Below, one piece after another: positions 10,084 to 18,960 of a stretch of DNA of 64,000 nt. Each line of letters opens with the position of its first letter. Positions within the stretch are counted from its first letter, which is position 1. Origin of the DNA: Glaciozyma antarctica PI12 (taxonomy: Eukaryota; Basidiomycota; Microbotryomycetes; Kriegeriales; Camptobasidiaceae); contig KZ627149.1 in NCBI GenBank assembly GCA_002917775.1, positions 921,526-985,525 of the forward strand. The letters are read 5' to 3'. The notes under the pieces are model-generated. The model worked only from the letters and a program-made list of their open reading frames with translations, was not told where the DNA came from and did not search any database. The translations under genes were made by a program, and so were the position numbers.

Positions 10084-11151
10084 TCACTCGGAACGAACAT
10101 CGCTCGTCTGACTCCTCGCGAACGTGCTCTTCCCATCTCCATTCAACAGCATCCGAATCGACGACGTCCTAACCTGATCCACGACCTCTCCCTCGTCCTT
10201 GACACCAGGGAATCGACCTAGGTAATCGAGTGGCGGCGAGGAGGACGTCGACCTCAAATCCGACGTGGCCGGCTGAGCGAGGGGTCGAAGTTGAGGCGGA
10301 GGAGAGGGGTAGGCTTTCGAAGGAGGTGGCGAGGCGAATTTCGCACGAGGGGGAGCGCGGGATTGGGAGTGGGCGGATTGGAGAGCGGCGGCGGCTTGGT
10401 TTCGTTCGCAGCGGGCGCGGAGGGCGATCATCGCTTCTTCGTGAGTGGCGGATTTGCTCTTCTTGACCCTGGGAGCGACGGGGGCGGCGGAGTCGGGAAC
10501 GTGCTTGCGCTTGCGGTCGTCTTGCGAGGGTTGTTGGATGGTAGGAGAGACGGAGGAGGAGGAGGAGGGGAGGGGACGGGGGGCGAAGTGCGAGGGATGG
10601 GGAGGGGCGGGGTGGGAGAAGGTGCCCGAGTGGGAGTAGGAGGGATCCTTCCAGGGGTAGGACGAGAGTTGGGTCGAGGAGGACGAGGGAGGGGAAGTGG
10701 GAGAGAAGGGAGCGTAGCCGTACGACTGAGCTGCCCAAGTCGCTTGCTGATGGAGTGCCAACGTGTTGGCGGCGCGGAGTTGTTCAGCTCGCAAGTTGTC
10801 GAGAGCGGCAAGTCGCTGCGAAGGGATCGTTAGCTCTCTTCCTTGCTCACTCTCTGCTTCCCTTCCCGTGCGCGATAGACTCACCTCATCCTCCTTGGCC
10901 TTGGCACTTAGCAACGCCTTCAAAAGCTCCGTGTCGCCCGCTCCTTCCTGCTCGTACGCATTAAGAACCGCCGCCAAGCTCGGAGTCAACCAGGTTCCTC
11001 GTCCATCCATATGCCTGGCTTGCATCGCCGTCGTGGCAGCGTTGGAAGCAGTGGACTCGGGCTTGGAAGCCGGCAATGGGGTGGAGAGCTTGGATGGCGG
11101 AAGGGGAGGAAGTTGGGATGCGGCGAGGTTCTGCTGGGTGAGGGGGGTCAT
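10084..11151 (-). CDS. unknown Pro/Ser-rich protein with a short coiled coil
   Basis: Not recognised. The ATG at 11151 (MTPLTQQNLAASQLPPLPPS) is used because the open frame further upstream has no ATG. The most conserved-looking part is an acidic/helical stretch (WLTPSLAAVLNAYEQEGAG, ELLKALLSAKAKEDE, then ALDNLRAEQLRAANTLALH) that looks like a coiled coil. After it come Ser/Pro-rich disorder, a basic patch (DRKRKHVPDS, RVKKSKS) that could be a nuclear localisation signal, an Ala/Arg helix and a C-terminal VDQVRTSSIRMLLNGDG. One intron, 10884-10816, is 69 nt, stop-free and in frame. A nuclear regulatory role is only a guess from composition. Confidence 0.6.
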   Translation of the reverse strand: MTPLTQQNLAASQLPPLPPSKLSTPLPASKPESTASNAATTAMQARHMDGRGTWLTPSLAAVLNAYEQEGAGDTELLKALLSAKAKEDEVSLSRTGREAESEQGRELTIPSQRLAALDNLRAEQLRAANTLALHQQATWAAQSYGYAPFSPTSPPSSSSTQLSSYPWKDPSYSHSGTFSHPAPPHPSHFAPRPLPSSSSSVSPTIQQPSQDDRKRKHVPDSAAPVAPRVKKSKSATHEEAMIALRARCERNQAAAALQSAHSQSRAPPRAKFASPPPSKAYPSPPPQLRPLAQPATSDLRSTSSSPPLDYLGRFPGVKDEGEVVDQVRTSSIRMLLNGDGKSTFARSQTSDVRSE

Positions 11152-11991
11152 CGGGTCGCGGAGGGAGGACGGCTGGGAGAAGACGATGTCGATGGGATAC
11201 GGCAGGAGGCCAAGGAGGAAGGGCAAGGGAAAGTTGGCAACTGCGAGTGCCAAGGAGATGAACAATTGCGTCCAGTCCAACGCGCCTTGTTCCTTTCACC
11301 GTGGGTTCAGTCCCTGCTCGTATCTTTGCTATTGTGCTCGTTGTACACTCTGAACTGCACTGGAACACCTTATCTACCAACACAGAGGACCTCAAGAGGC
11401 AGAGGACAAGTGTCGCCCAGGTGCTTGACCCAAGTCCAGACGCGCGCGGCGGGATTGGTGACCAGAATTTCCCTTTCTTTTTCCCAGCGAGGAGCTGCGA
11501 CCTTTGCTGGCTGTTCAGGAACACCCTTAGCTGGTTCCGTGCTGTGTACCAAGCCGAGCTCTCCCTGCGTGCACCACCGTTCCCCCGACCCAAAAGCGTT
11601 GTACTCGTGCGAAGGCCACCCCCCGCATTCGGCAACAGTCTTGGCGGGCGGAAAATAGACTCGATCGACCCTGCGATTCGTTCTGGCCGACGGAAACGAA
11701 CAGCCGGTCGCTGGTTGGCCGCGCGCTGCGTACAGAGCTCACGAAGGAGACGGCGCGTTGGGGGGGGGGGGGAAGGTGAGGCAGAGAGGGAAGAGAAGAA
11801 GTTTCGGTAGCGAGCAGAACAGCCTCGAGTGGAGAAAGCGCGGTGCGAACAAAAAGTAACGAAACGTAAATTGAAAGTAAGAAACCGAATTGGCAGACTA
11901 CAAAGTTGTTTACTTTTGAAGTGTCGCGTCACTCTTGGCTTTGAACTTGCTTCCGCTTGGTCGTCCCCTGAACGAGCACTTTAGGGACGCG
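11152..11991. promoter_or_regulatory. divergent intergenic region with a homopolymer G run
   Basis: About 840 bp between a minus-strand unknown and the DysF-domain gene. It contains an uninterrupted run of 12 G near 11761-11772, a relatively AT-rich patch (about 11840-11920) and a long minus-strand open frame without recognisable motifs. It probably holds both promoters and leaders. No gene is supported. Confidence 0.45.
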
Positions 11992-14199
11992 ATGGATCTG
12001 ACCTCGGCGACAACTCGTACGGAGGATCCACTCGACACTTCCGCTGCTCAAGAGGAAGCACTCGCCCACCTCAACCAAGTCAAGCACAACCGCAAGCTCC
12101 TTCACGGCCGCAACCGTCCTCAGAAGAGCCACCGCCCACTCGTCGAAGTCCTTTCAGATGCGCTCTACAACAAGGAAGCAGAGGAGGAGGTCGGGGAGGA
12201 CTGGTTCGGACTAGACCACGGAGCGCGTAAGGCGGGGATGGTGCGACTTAACATAGGGAGAGGCAAGGACAAGGTTGAGGGAGGGATCAGGCGGCTGGGA
12301 AGGATCGTGGGGAGGGACCAGAATCATGGGAAGAAGGATGGGCGAGGGAAGGAGGGGGTACCGACGCTCACGCTAGACGAGGCGTTCGACGACGAGGAGC
12401 CAGCTCCTGGCGCACCCATCTACTCGGGCCTGTCTCTCGTCGAGTCCCCGACGCACTCGAACGACTCTCTCCTCTACGCCAGCGACAGTACGACCACCTA
12501 CGACGAGACCTCCTCCTCCCCCACCTTCTCCGCTCTCGCTCTCCCCCCCTCTCCCACTCCCGCCGCCTCCTCCACCTCCACCCCTTCCACGCCTTCACTC
12601 GGCCCCAAAGTCTCTCGCACCATCACTCTCTCCTCTCTCCAACCCGGCCTCCCCTCAAAACACCGCGACCACCGCTCAGACTTCTCCCCTCGTCGCAAGC
12701 TCGGGACTCTTCGACCCAAGGACCTTCAGAAAGTCCTTGCGAGGCGGAGGAGGAAGGTGAGGAGAGGGGAAGTGGAGGCGCTGGATATGGAGGGAGTGAG
12801 CGAGTTGGAGATGGCGTTTATTGAGGCGGGAGCGATGCTCGAGGAGGAGGGGAAGGCAGTTGGCTGTCGACGTGCTGTATGAGCATCAGCGGGGGGTGAG
12901 CTGCTCGCTCGTGTTTGCTGTGGATTCAGATCTGATACGATTCGCAAGGCTCGTCGTATTCGGACTCCCTCGATTCTCCAGCGCTGCTCTCGCGCAGTTC
13001 GACCCCGCTCCCTGGACCGACGCCTCGCTCAAGTACGGTCCCTCCCCCTCGCTCTGGACTTCGCTGACTCTAATTTCCGCAACCCAGGGACAGCGCTTTC
13101 ACTCCACACGACCACCCTCTCCCGACCCCCTTCTGGACATGGGAAGACGATCACTGGATGGTCGACATGGGCCACGACGTCGACGAACAAGGTACCCCTC
13201 CCCCTCTCCCCTCTCCATTCCACACTAACCCCACACACGCGCAGGATGGTCCTACGCCCTCCGCTTCCGCTCCTCCCACTGGCGCGGCGAAGCCGACACC
13301 TGGCGCTCCTTCGTCCGCCGTCGTCGCTGGGTCCGTACGCGTTCCTACCGTCCCTCCCTCCCTCCCACCACCTCCCACCCATGCGAAATCAACTGGGACG
13401 CACGGCAAGCCGACTGCGAGGGTGTGGAAGTGGTAGGATTGCGAGCGGCGACGGCGGTTTTGCCGCTGAGTGCGGAAGGGAAGGATGAGGTGTTTGGGTG
13501 GACGGGGGAGGTGGATGCGAGGGATCCGTTCTTGGCCTGGGAGTTTGTGAAGAGGGAGGGAGAGGGGGTGTTGGTGAAGTTGAGGGAACGAGGAGCGAGG
13601 GGGAGTAGGAGCGAGGAGGAGCTGTGGGGGGTGTGGAAGGATGCGGTGGTCGAGGTTAATTTGCGCAGAGTCGCTAAGGTGTTGAAGGGGTGTCGGTTGG
13701 ATAGGGAGAAATTGGGAGTGTGGAGGTGGTGGCTTGGTGTCGAGGAGACGGCGCAGGAGGAGAGCGAGCAGAGGTGGGCGGAGAAAGCGAGGCAACTTAG
13801 TCCGAATGGGAGGGCGGAGCATGGGGTCGACGCGAGGCTGTGGAGGGAAAAGGGGGGAAAGAGACCGGTGTTAGACGACGTGTGGGATTTGCTCGAGGGG
13901 CGGGTGAGTCCCGTTTCGCTTGCTGGCGGAGGGAGCGAGGCTGATGAACGCAGCTCGATCATATACTCCAGCTATTCGAGTTCCAGCTCACGCGCCTCGA
14001 TCTCCTTCGACTGGTCCTCTCCCTCCACCCGCTCAAGCACGCGCACCACAAGTACGAATCCTTCGACCGAGGTCACCCTTTCCAGCCGGGCGTACTGTCA
14101 CCCAAAGCTATGGGGAGTCGGCTCGGACGAAGGCTCGATTTCTATCGCGATGTGGCAGAGTTGGAAAAGTATCATGAGGGGAAGATGGGGAAAGTATGA
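11992..14199 (+). CDS. dysferlin (DysF)-domain membrane protein, Pex30/Pex24-like
   Basis: After a disordered Ser/Thr/Pro region and a basic segment (RPKDLQKVLARRRRKVRRGE), a splice near 12857 gives QLAVDVLYEHQRG, the typical N-terminal DysF entry. Further exons give DPAPWTD, WEDDHWMVDMGHDVDEQGW, SYALRFRSSHWRGEADTW and RSFVRRRRWVRTR, the C-terminal DysF module. In yeasts this fold is found in ER/peroxisome-contact proteins (Pex28-Pex32) and the sporulation protein Spo73. The C-terminal third (to YHEGKMGKV, stop 14197-14199) is helical and unrecognised. The start at 11992 (MDLTSATT) was chosen over an upstream in-frame ATG at 11935. No long hydrophobic segment is obvious, so membrane attachment is uncertain. 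Which family member it is cannot be decided by eye. Confidence 0.75.
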
Positions 14200-14415
14200 G
14201 TGAGAGGAAGATGGGAGAGGAATGGAGAGAAGGGCAAGGGGAAGAGTCTTGCCGTCGCTTAGCATTTAGTTCCCCCCTCGTCGCAGTCACTATCGCATCC
14301 TTCCTCTGTCGTTAATCATAATCACGCACATTGTTCGCATCCTCACGCGCGATTCCGGGAGAAAGAAATCAATGCAATGCGTGCGATCCAACGAAAGGTA
14401 CAGCGTCCACCTCAC
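14200..14415. other. short convergent spacer
   Basis: About 216 bp between the 3' ends of the DysF gene and SGF11. It contains a T/A-richer patch near 14300-14330 that may serve 3'-end formation. No gene seen. Confidence 0.4.
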
Positions 14416-15720
14416 TCAATACGACTCCGACCCATCCGACACACTCGCATCACTCCCCGAATCCGTCTCCATCCCTAACTCCCACATCAACCTCTCGCTC
14501 GCACACACGAAAAGAAAAGCTCACCTTTCGCCAACGGATGCTGTCCCCTCGCTCCAAACTGCCCTCCCTTCTTCGGCGCCTTCCTAGCCACCTGTACAGG
14601 TCTCTCATCCGCACTATCCTCCTCGGCACTAGAATCGGTCTCCGGTCTATCCGCTTGTGGACGAGGTTGTTTCGCGGGCTGCTTGGAGGGGAGGGAGGTG
14701 CGCATGGGGGGTCGGGGAACAAGGGGGAGAGGAGTTGGAGGAGCTGAGAGGGTCTTGGAGAGGGGGTGAGAGGCGAGTTGGACGCCGGCTGCGAGGCGTT
14801 AGTGAGCTGTGCGAGAAGGGGAGGATAGGACGGACGGGAGGATTGGGCAGAGGCGGCGGCGGCGAGAGCGAGCTTTTGACGCTTGTACTTGCTCAAGGGC
14901 TTGTCGCCTGCGAGGGGGGTCGAGGAGGCGCGCTTGATGCCGCCTAGAGCGAGCTTGATGGTCATCTCTGCGATTAGGAACGTCGTTAGCTACTCGTTCA
15001 GCAAAGGAACGCAGTGCTGGCACGTACTCTTCTCCGTCCCACCGTAAGAAGACGCGTTGGAATCCTCATCCGACTCCGCGTACACCGATCCCCTATCCAT
15101 CCACATCAGCTCCGTACCTTCTCCAACGCAGAAACGCACCTCGTCATCGCCCCCCTCCCACCCGCGTTCGCAGCCGTAGCAGCAGCCGCCGCGACCCTCC
15201 TACTCTCCCCCCTCCTCGTTCCTCCCGCCCCTCCAAGGCCCATACATCCCGACAAATGACTCGCATACCTCGACGCCGCGATCTACCCCCTACATCAGCT
15301 ACGCGCGAGACGGGAGGGAGAAGGGACGAACGACTCTAGTGCAGTTCAGGCAGTCGTATAGCGCGTCATCTTTTTTGTTCGGGCTCGCACTGAGTGCGGG
15401 ACTCGAGGCGCGGGAAAGGTTCCCCGAGCCTTTGAGGAGAGGCGGAGCGAGGAATCCATGCGCGGAGGCTGCGCTTCGGAGAGAGCTGCCAGAGGAGTCG
15501 GTCAAGCTGCCTTTGACGAGGGAGAGAAGGCGTACGATATGTGTGCAGCACGACGACGGGAGACGAGGCGGTGCTCTTGGATCGCTAGGTCGGTGATGAG
15601 GGTTCGGAGGAGAGAGTTGGAGAGGTAGGTCGTCTGTGGAGAGGAGGGTGATGGCTAAGTTTGGGCTTGCGGGGTGGGAGGGGAGGGACTCACGAGGGAC
15701 GCCACGGTTGGCGGTTCCAT
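14416..15720 (-). CDS. SGF11: SAGA-associated factor 11 (deubiquitinase module zinc-finger protein)
   Basis: Reassembled from about seven small exons. The N-terminus MEPPTVASL joins TTYLSNSLLRTLITDLAIQ, matching the long N-terminal helix by which Sgf11 sits in the SAGA deubiquitinating module (Ubp8, Sus1, Sgf73). A Ser/Ala linker leads to the zinc finger LYDCLNCTR-IAASRYASHL-SGCMGL, a C-x2-C-x10-H-x3-C knuckle that contacts the nucleosome acidic patch in the yeast complex. After it come an Ala-rich stretch, MTIKLALGGIKRASSTPL, a basic/acidic tail and the C-terminal ETDSGSDASVSDGSESY. Introns carry the standard donors; the one after the first helix is a 50-nt GTACGC intron. The C-terminal extension is longer than in budding yeast. 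Identification rests on helix plus finger in the right order. Confidence 0.85.
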
Positions 15721-16098
15721 CCTACTGAGCTTCACGAGGTTGTGGTTCAACTTGGGAGCGATTTCAGAGGGAGGAAAGAGGAAGAAACCGCCGACTCGAG
15801 GAAGAGACGCTCTGAGGGACCGAGCTCACCTTCTAAAGACTGGTTCCTCCCTCTCCGACGTCGCTCTCGGAAAGAAGGGAAGAAAGAGCTGTCTTTTGTC
15901 ACAGTAGACTCCACAGCGTGAGGCGTGACTTCGTACGCCCTCGAGAAAAAAAGAAAAAAAAAAACCCCAGCTCGAAGCCCAGCGAGCGAACGAAGCTTCG
16001 CAAGCGAGCGAGGAGCTCCCTCTCGATCTCAGCGACGAACAACGATAACTGCACGCGCGCACTGATTCCAAAGCCCCCTCACTACAACCCCCTCCCGC
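15721..16098. promoter_or_regulatory. SGF11 upstream region with an oligo-A tract
   Basis: About 378 bp between the SGF11 start and the end of the FHA gene, both on the minus strand. It carries an A-rich run near 15945-15964 (oligo-T on the coding strand) and no supported ORF. It must hold the SGF11 promoter and the FHA gene 3' end. Confidence 0.45.
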
Positions 16099-17754
16099 TC
16101 ATCGGTTCTTCTTAAGGCAAGGTCGACGCCAGAAGTACCTCTTCCCACCTCCCGCCGTCCTGGCCCCCCTCACGCGCTTCACAAACGGTTCGAGCGCCTC
16201 AACGCGCGATGCCGAAGGATCATCATCAGGGCGGTAGTAATACGCCGGTGGGAGCTCGTTCCCCGCTGCGTCCTGTCGCCCAAATCGCGTCAGGTGTGAA
16301 TTAGATGAGGGAGGAGGGGACGTACACGCAGTCCGACGTTCTCGATGCAGCCAAAGAAGGCCTCCTCCTGCATGACGGACTCGACGACGTCCCACCATGC
16401 CTCCACAGCTGCTTCCTCGCGCTGAGCACCCTCCCCTTTCCCACCATCAAGGATCGACCACATCCCTCCAACCTCATTCAAAAGCGCCTTGACCACCTCC
16501 TCAACGCCAACAGTCGAACGAGGGTGGAACACGATCGCCTGTGTGTGTGTGTGGGGGGGGGGTACGTTAGTGGTGCTGAAGGGAGAGGCGAGATGGAGGA
16601 GAGGGAGAGGAGGGAGAGGACGTACGCTTGCGATGAGGCCTGCGAGGTCGAGGCCGAGGGAGGAGACGAGGGTAGTGGCGCGGGAGGAGGTGGAGGAGGG
16701 GGATTTCTCGCGCACGGGAGAGGAGGAGAGTGCGGAGAGTGCGGAGAGGGCGGGGGAGGAAGCGCGGCGAGGGGAGGTGGTTTCGATTGCGCTGGAGGAA
16801 GTGGGGAGGGAAGGGGGGTCGGAGTAGAGGGGTGTGGAGAGGGTGCGGGCGACGGCGACTTCGTCGGAGGAGAGGGAGTCGTCGAAGAGCGAGTTGAAGC
16901 TTGGTGCTGGGCTTGGGGAGCGAACGACGGCGATGGGGATGAAGCGCGAGACGACCTTGACGACCTTCTTCTTCTCGACCTTTTCCGATTCCGCGACGAT
17001 GACAAACGACGTCCAGCCCCAGAAGGATAGCTCGAGCGTCGCTCCAGCCGGTCGCGTCAATACCGCGACGCTCCCAGCGGGCCAGAGGATCCCATCGACC
17101 TTCATCCCGTTCTGCCCCAGCACGCGTACTTCGACGATAATCCTACTTCCTTCGCTAGGGAGGATGCGAACGGTGCAATGCAGCCTTGACGCGTTCTTCG
17201 CCGAGCGGGGAAGGAGGATCGGCAGTGTTGTTTCTCCCGCGCGATGGTTCGGTTGGACCTTCTTGCCCTTGCGACCGAATTGAAGGACGTTACCTCGTTC
17301 GAGGCGTAGAGTGAGGGCGTCTTCGGCAGTGGGGAAGTCGAGGACGAGGGACTTGGTGGCGGTGGGAGAGGAGGGGAGGAAAGAGGCTGAAGGCGAACTC
17401 GGGGCGAGGAGGGGCTTGCAGGGAGAGGTCGAGAGGGTTGAGAGGAGGAAAGGGGAGGACGGGGCGTTGTAGGCGTCCAGGCGCGTGTTGCCGAACGCGA
17501 AGGGGGAGGAGGATCGGTCGGGTGACGAGGAAGAGCCTGCGCACAAACAACACCGCGAGGGTCAGCTCTCCCCTCTTCGTAGTCCCTGCTCGCGTGGCCT
17601 TACCTAGTCTACGCTTTGCCTTGAGTTTACTAGGGAGAAAGGTGCCGTCCTCGGGTGCGAAGGGGCGCTTCCCGTCACTGTTTGTGCTGGCGACGAGGCT
17701 GGAAGAGGACGGCGCGCTCAACGTGTCGCTGTAGTTGGTTCTATCTGAGAACAT
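16099..17754 (-). CDS. FHA-domain protein, possibly Tos4/Plm2-like
   Basis: The start MFSDRTNYSDTLSAPSSSS (17754) is followed by a basic stretch and an intron at about 17609-17540. The forkhead-associated (phosphothreonine-binding) core reads VLQFGRKGKKVQPNHR, SAKNASRLHCTVRI, VEVRVLGQNGMKVDG and LELSFWGWTSFVI, with the FGR and SRLHC signatures and NGMKVDG in order. A Ser/Pro linker precedes a helical C-terminal domain (VEEVVKALLNEVGGMWSI, VVESVMQEEAFFGCIENVGL) and a final motif AYYYRPDDDPSASR then KRYFWRRPC. An FHA domain followed by a YYY..DDD..R and K.Y.W tail recalls the fungal Tos4/Plm2 G1/S chromatin factors. That assignment is tentative; the FHA domain is firm. A second intron near 16620-16543 ends in a CA/poly-C tract. 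Confidence 0.75.
16541..16561 (+). repeat. GT and poly-G simple repeat at an intron 3' end
   Basis: About six GT repeats followed by a run of G. On the coding (minus) strand this is poly-C plus CA repeats ending in CAG, so it forms the pyrimidine tract and acceptor of an FHA-gene intron. Length polymorphism here could affect splicing. Confidence 0.8.
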
Positions 17755-18132
17755 TCTGGCCGTAGTCTAGTTGGTAAGGCGTTGAACGTAGCGTCAAGTG
17801 AGGTGAGAGAAGTGAAGGGAGAAGAGGAGAAAGAGAGACGAAAGCCTTTCCTTTGTTGACGCGAGAGCGTGGGAGATTTGAAAAGTCACGTGCAGCTCAG
17901 CCCCAGAGCGGGCTTCCCCTCGATTCGGGTCCTTTTTCTGCAGTTCCTGGTCGCCCTGGCCGTTCAAAAGTATTTTGAAGTTGTTTTGAGCAGGGCGGGA
18001 GCTGGACTTGAGCTGGAACCAGAAGGAGCCCTCACAGCCTGCCTGCAACTCTCAACTCTCTCTGCTCGCTCGACCTCGCTCGCTGCTCTCCCTCCTCCTC
18101 CACGCCCGAAGCTCAACCTCGCCACCTCTCCG
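17755..18132. promoter_or_regulatory. divergent promoter region of the FHA gene and an unknown gene
   Basis: About 378 bp between divergent genes. A tRNA-like 5' half (TAGTTGGTAAGGCG) at 17768-17781 has no matching acceptor or T arm. No gene supported. Confidence 0.45.
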
Positions 18133-18754
18133 ATGTCTTGCAGTCCACAGGTGCGCTCCAGGTGCGTCTCCACTCCTCAGTGCTAACCACCTCACTCTCC
18201 AGGCCTCCACCACGCCCTACCGCGAGCTCGAGCCATGCCAGAACTCTGGAACCGACCCTACCTGCGAAGGTGCCACTCTGGTCGTCTCCGAAGCACCAGG
18301 TGCAGACGAGAACGACATCAAGTTCGGTCTGCGGACTCCGGAGGGACCTATCTGCGAGACGTGCTTCCGTCGTACGTACGGTGAGCCTGCTCCGTACCCT
18401 CACGAGGTGATTCGCTCCCTGCATGATCATTATCCACAGCTGATCGAAGCATTGCAGCTCCTCCCAAAGCTCTACGCGGACCTGATGGAGCTTCGCAACG
18501 ATCCTCGAGCGCGATTCGACTATGTATCGAACGTCGGCTGGAACCTCCGCACCGACGGAAAGATCTCGAGCGTCGAAACCGTTTTGAAGACGTACAGGGA
18601 GTGGCTGAAGGCGGGAGAGCAGCTGGTCGGGACTCCGGAGATGCAGGAGTACTTGGAGAAGATTGTGAGTTCGCTCGCTCGCTTCGTAACGTGGCACGAG
18701 CTGAAAGAGTTCTGCTCGCAGCCCGTTCCTTTCGAAGAACCGTCGGAGGCGTAG
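18133..18754 (+). CDS. unknown small protein with Cys pairs
   Basis: Not recognised. The start MSCSPQ joins, over an intron (about 18151-18202), to ASTTPYRELEPCQNSGTDPTC. A second Cys pair follows in GPICETCFRRTYGEP, so C-x8-C and C-x2-C could bind one zinc ion. The rest is helical (VIRSLHDHYPQLIEALQLL, KLYADLMELR, VETVLKTYREWLKAGEQL) and ends PVPFEEPSEA. The last intron, 18665-18721, is 57 nt and stop-free in frame, so both spliced and retained forms are readable. About 170 residues. It looks like a soluble protein. No neighbour suggests a role. Confidence 0.6.
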
Positions 18755-18960
18755 GCCGCACACTCCTAGCCAGCAGCTCGTTTTGCAATCCATCTTCGCG
18801 ACGCTCCAAACCTTCGTTGCCACCAGCCCTCCGCTTTTATCACCGACGCAGCTCCCCCCAAGTCCCAATAGAGATAAGTCTATTCCGGCGCCCCTTCTAC
18901 AACTACACATCTGGCCGTTGAGGCCGAGCTCTTCGTTCCCCCCCGACCCTGCCCTCCCCT

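Noticed and set aside
10961-11932. 323-codon minus-strand open frame extending upstream of the unknown Pro/Ser-rich gene
   Set aside because: No recognisable motif; it overlaps the real coding frame at its 3' part and the rest is promoter-like.
17761-17840. tRNA-like sequence (D-arm motif TAGTTGGTAAGGCG)
   Set aside because: No complementary acceptor strand, T-arm (TTCRANNY) or anticodon arm follows, so it does not fold as a tRNA.
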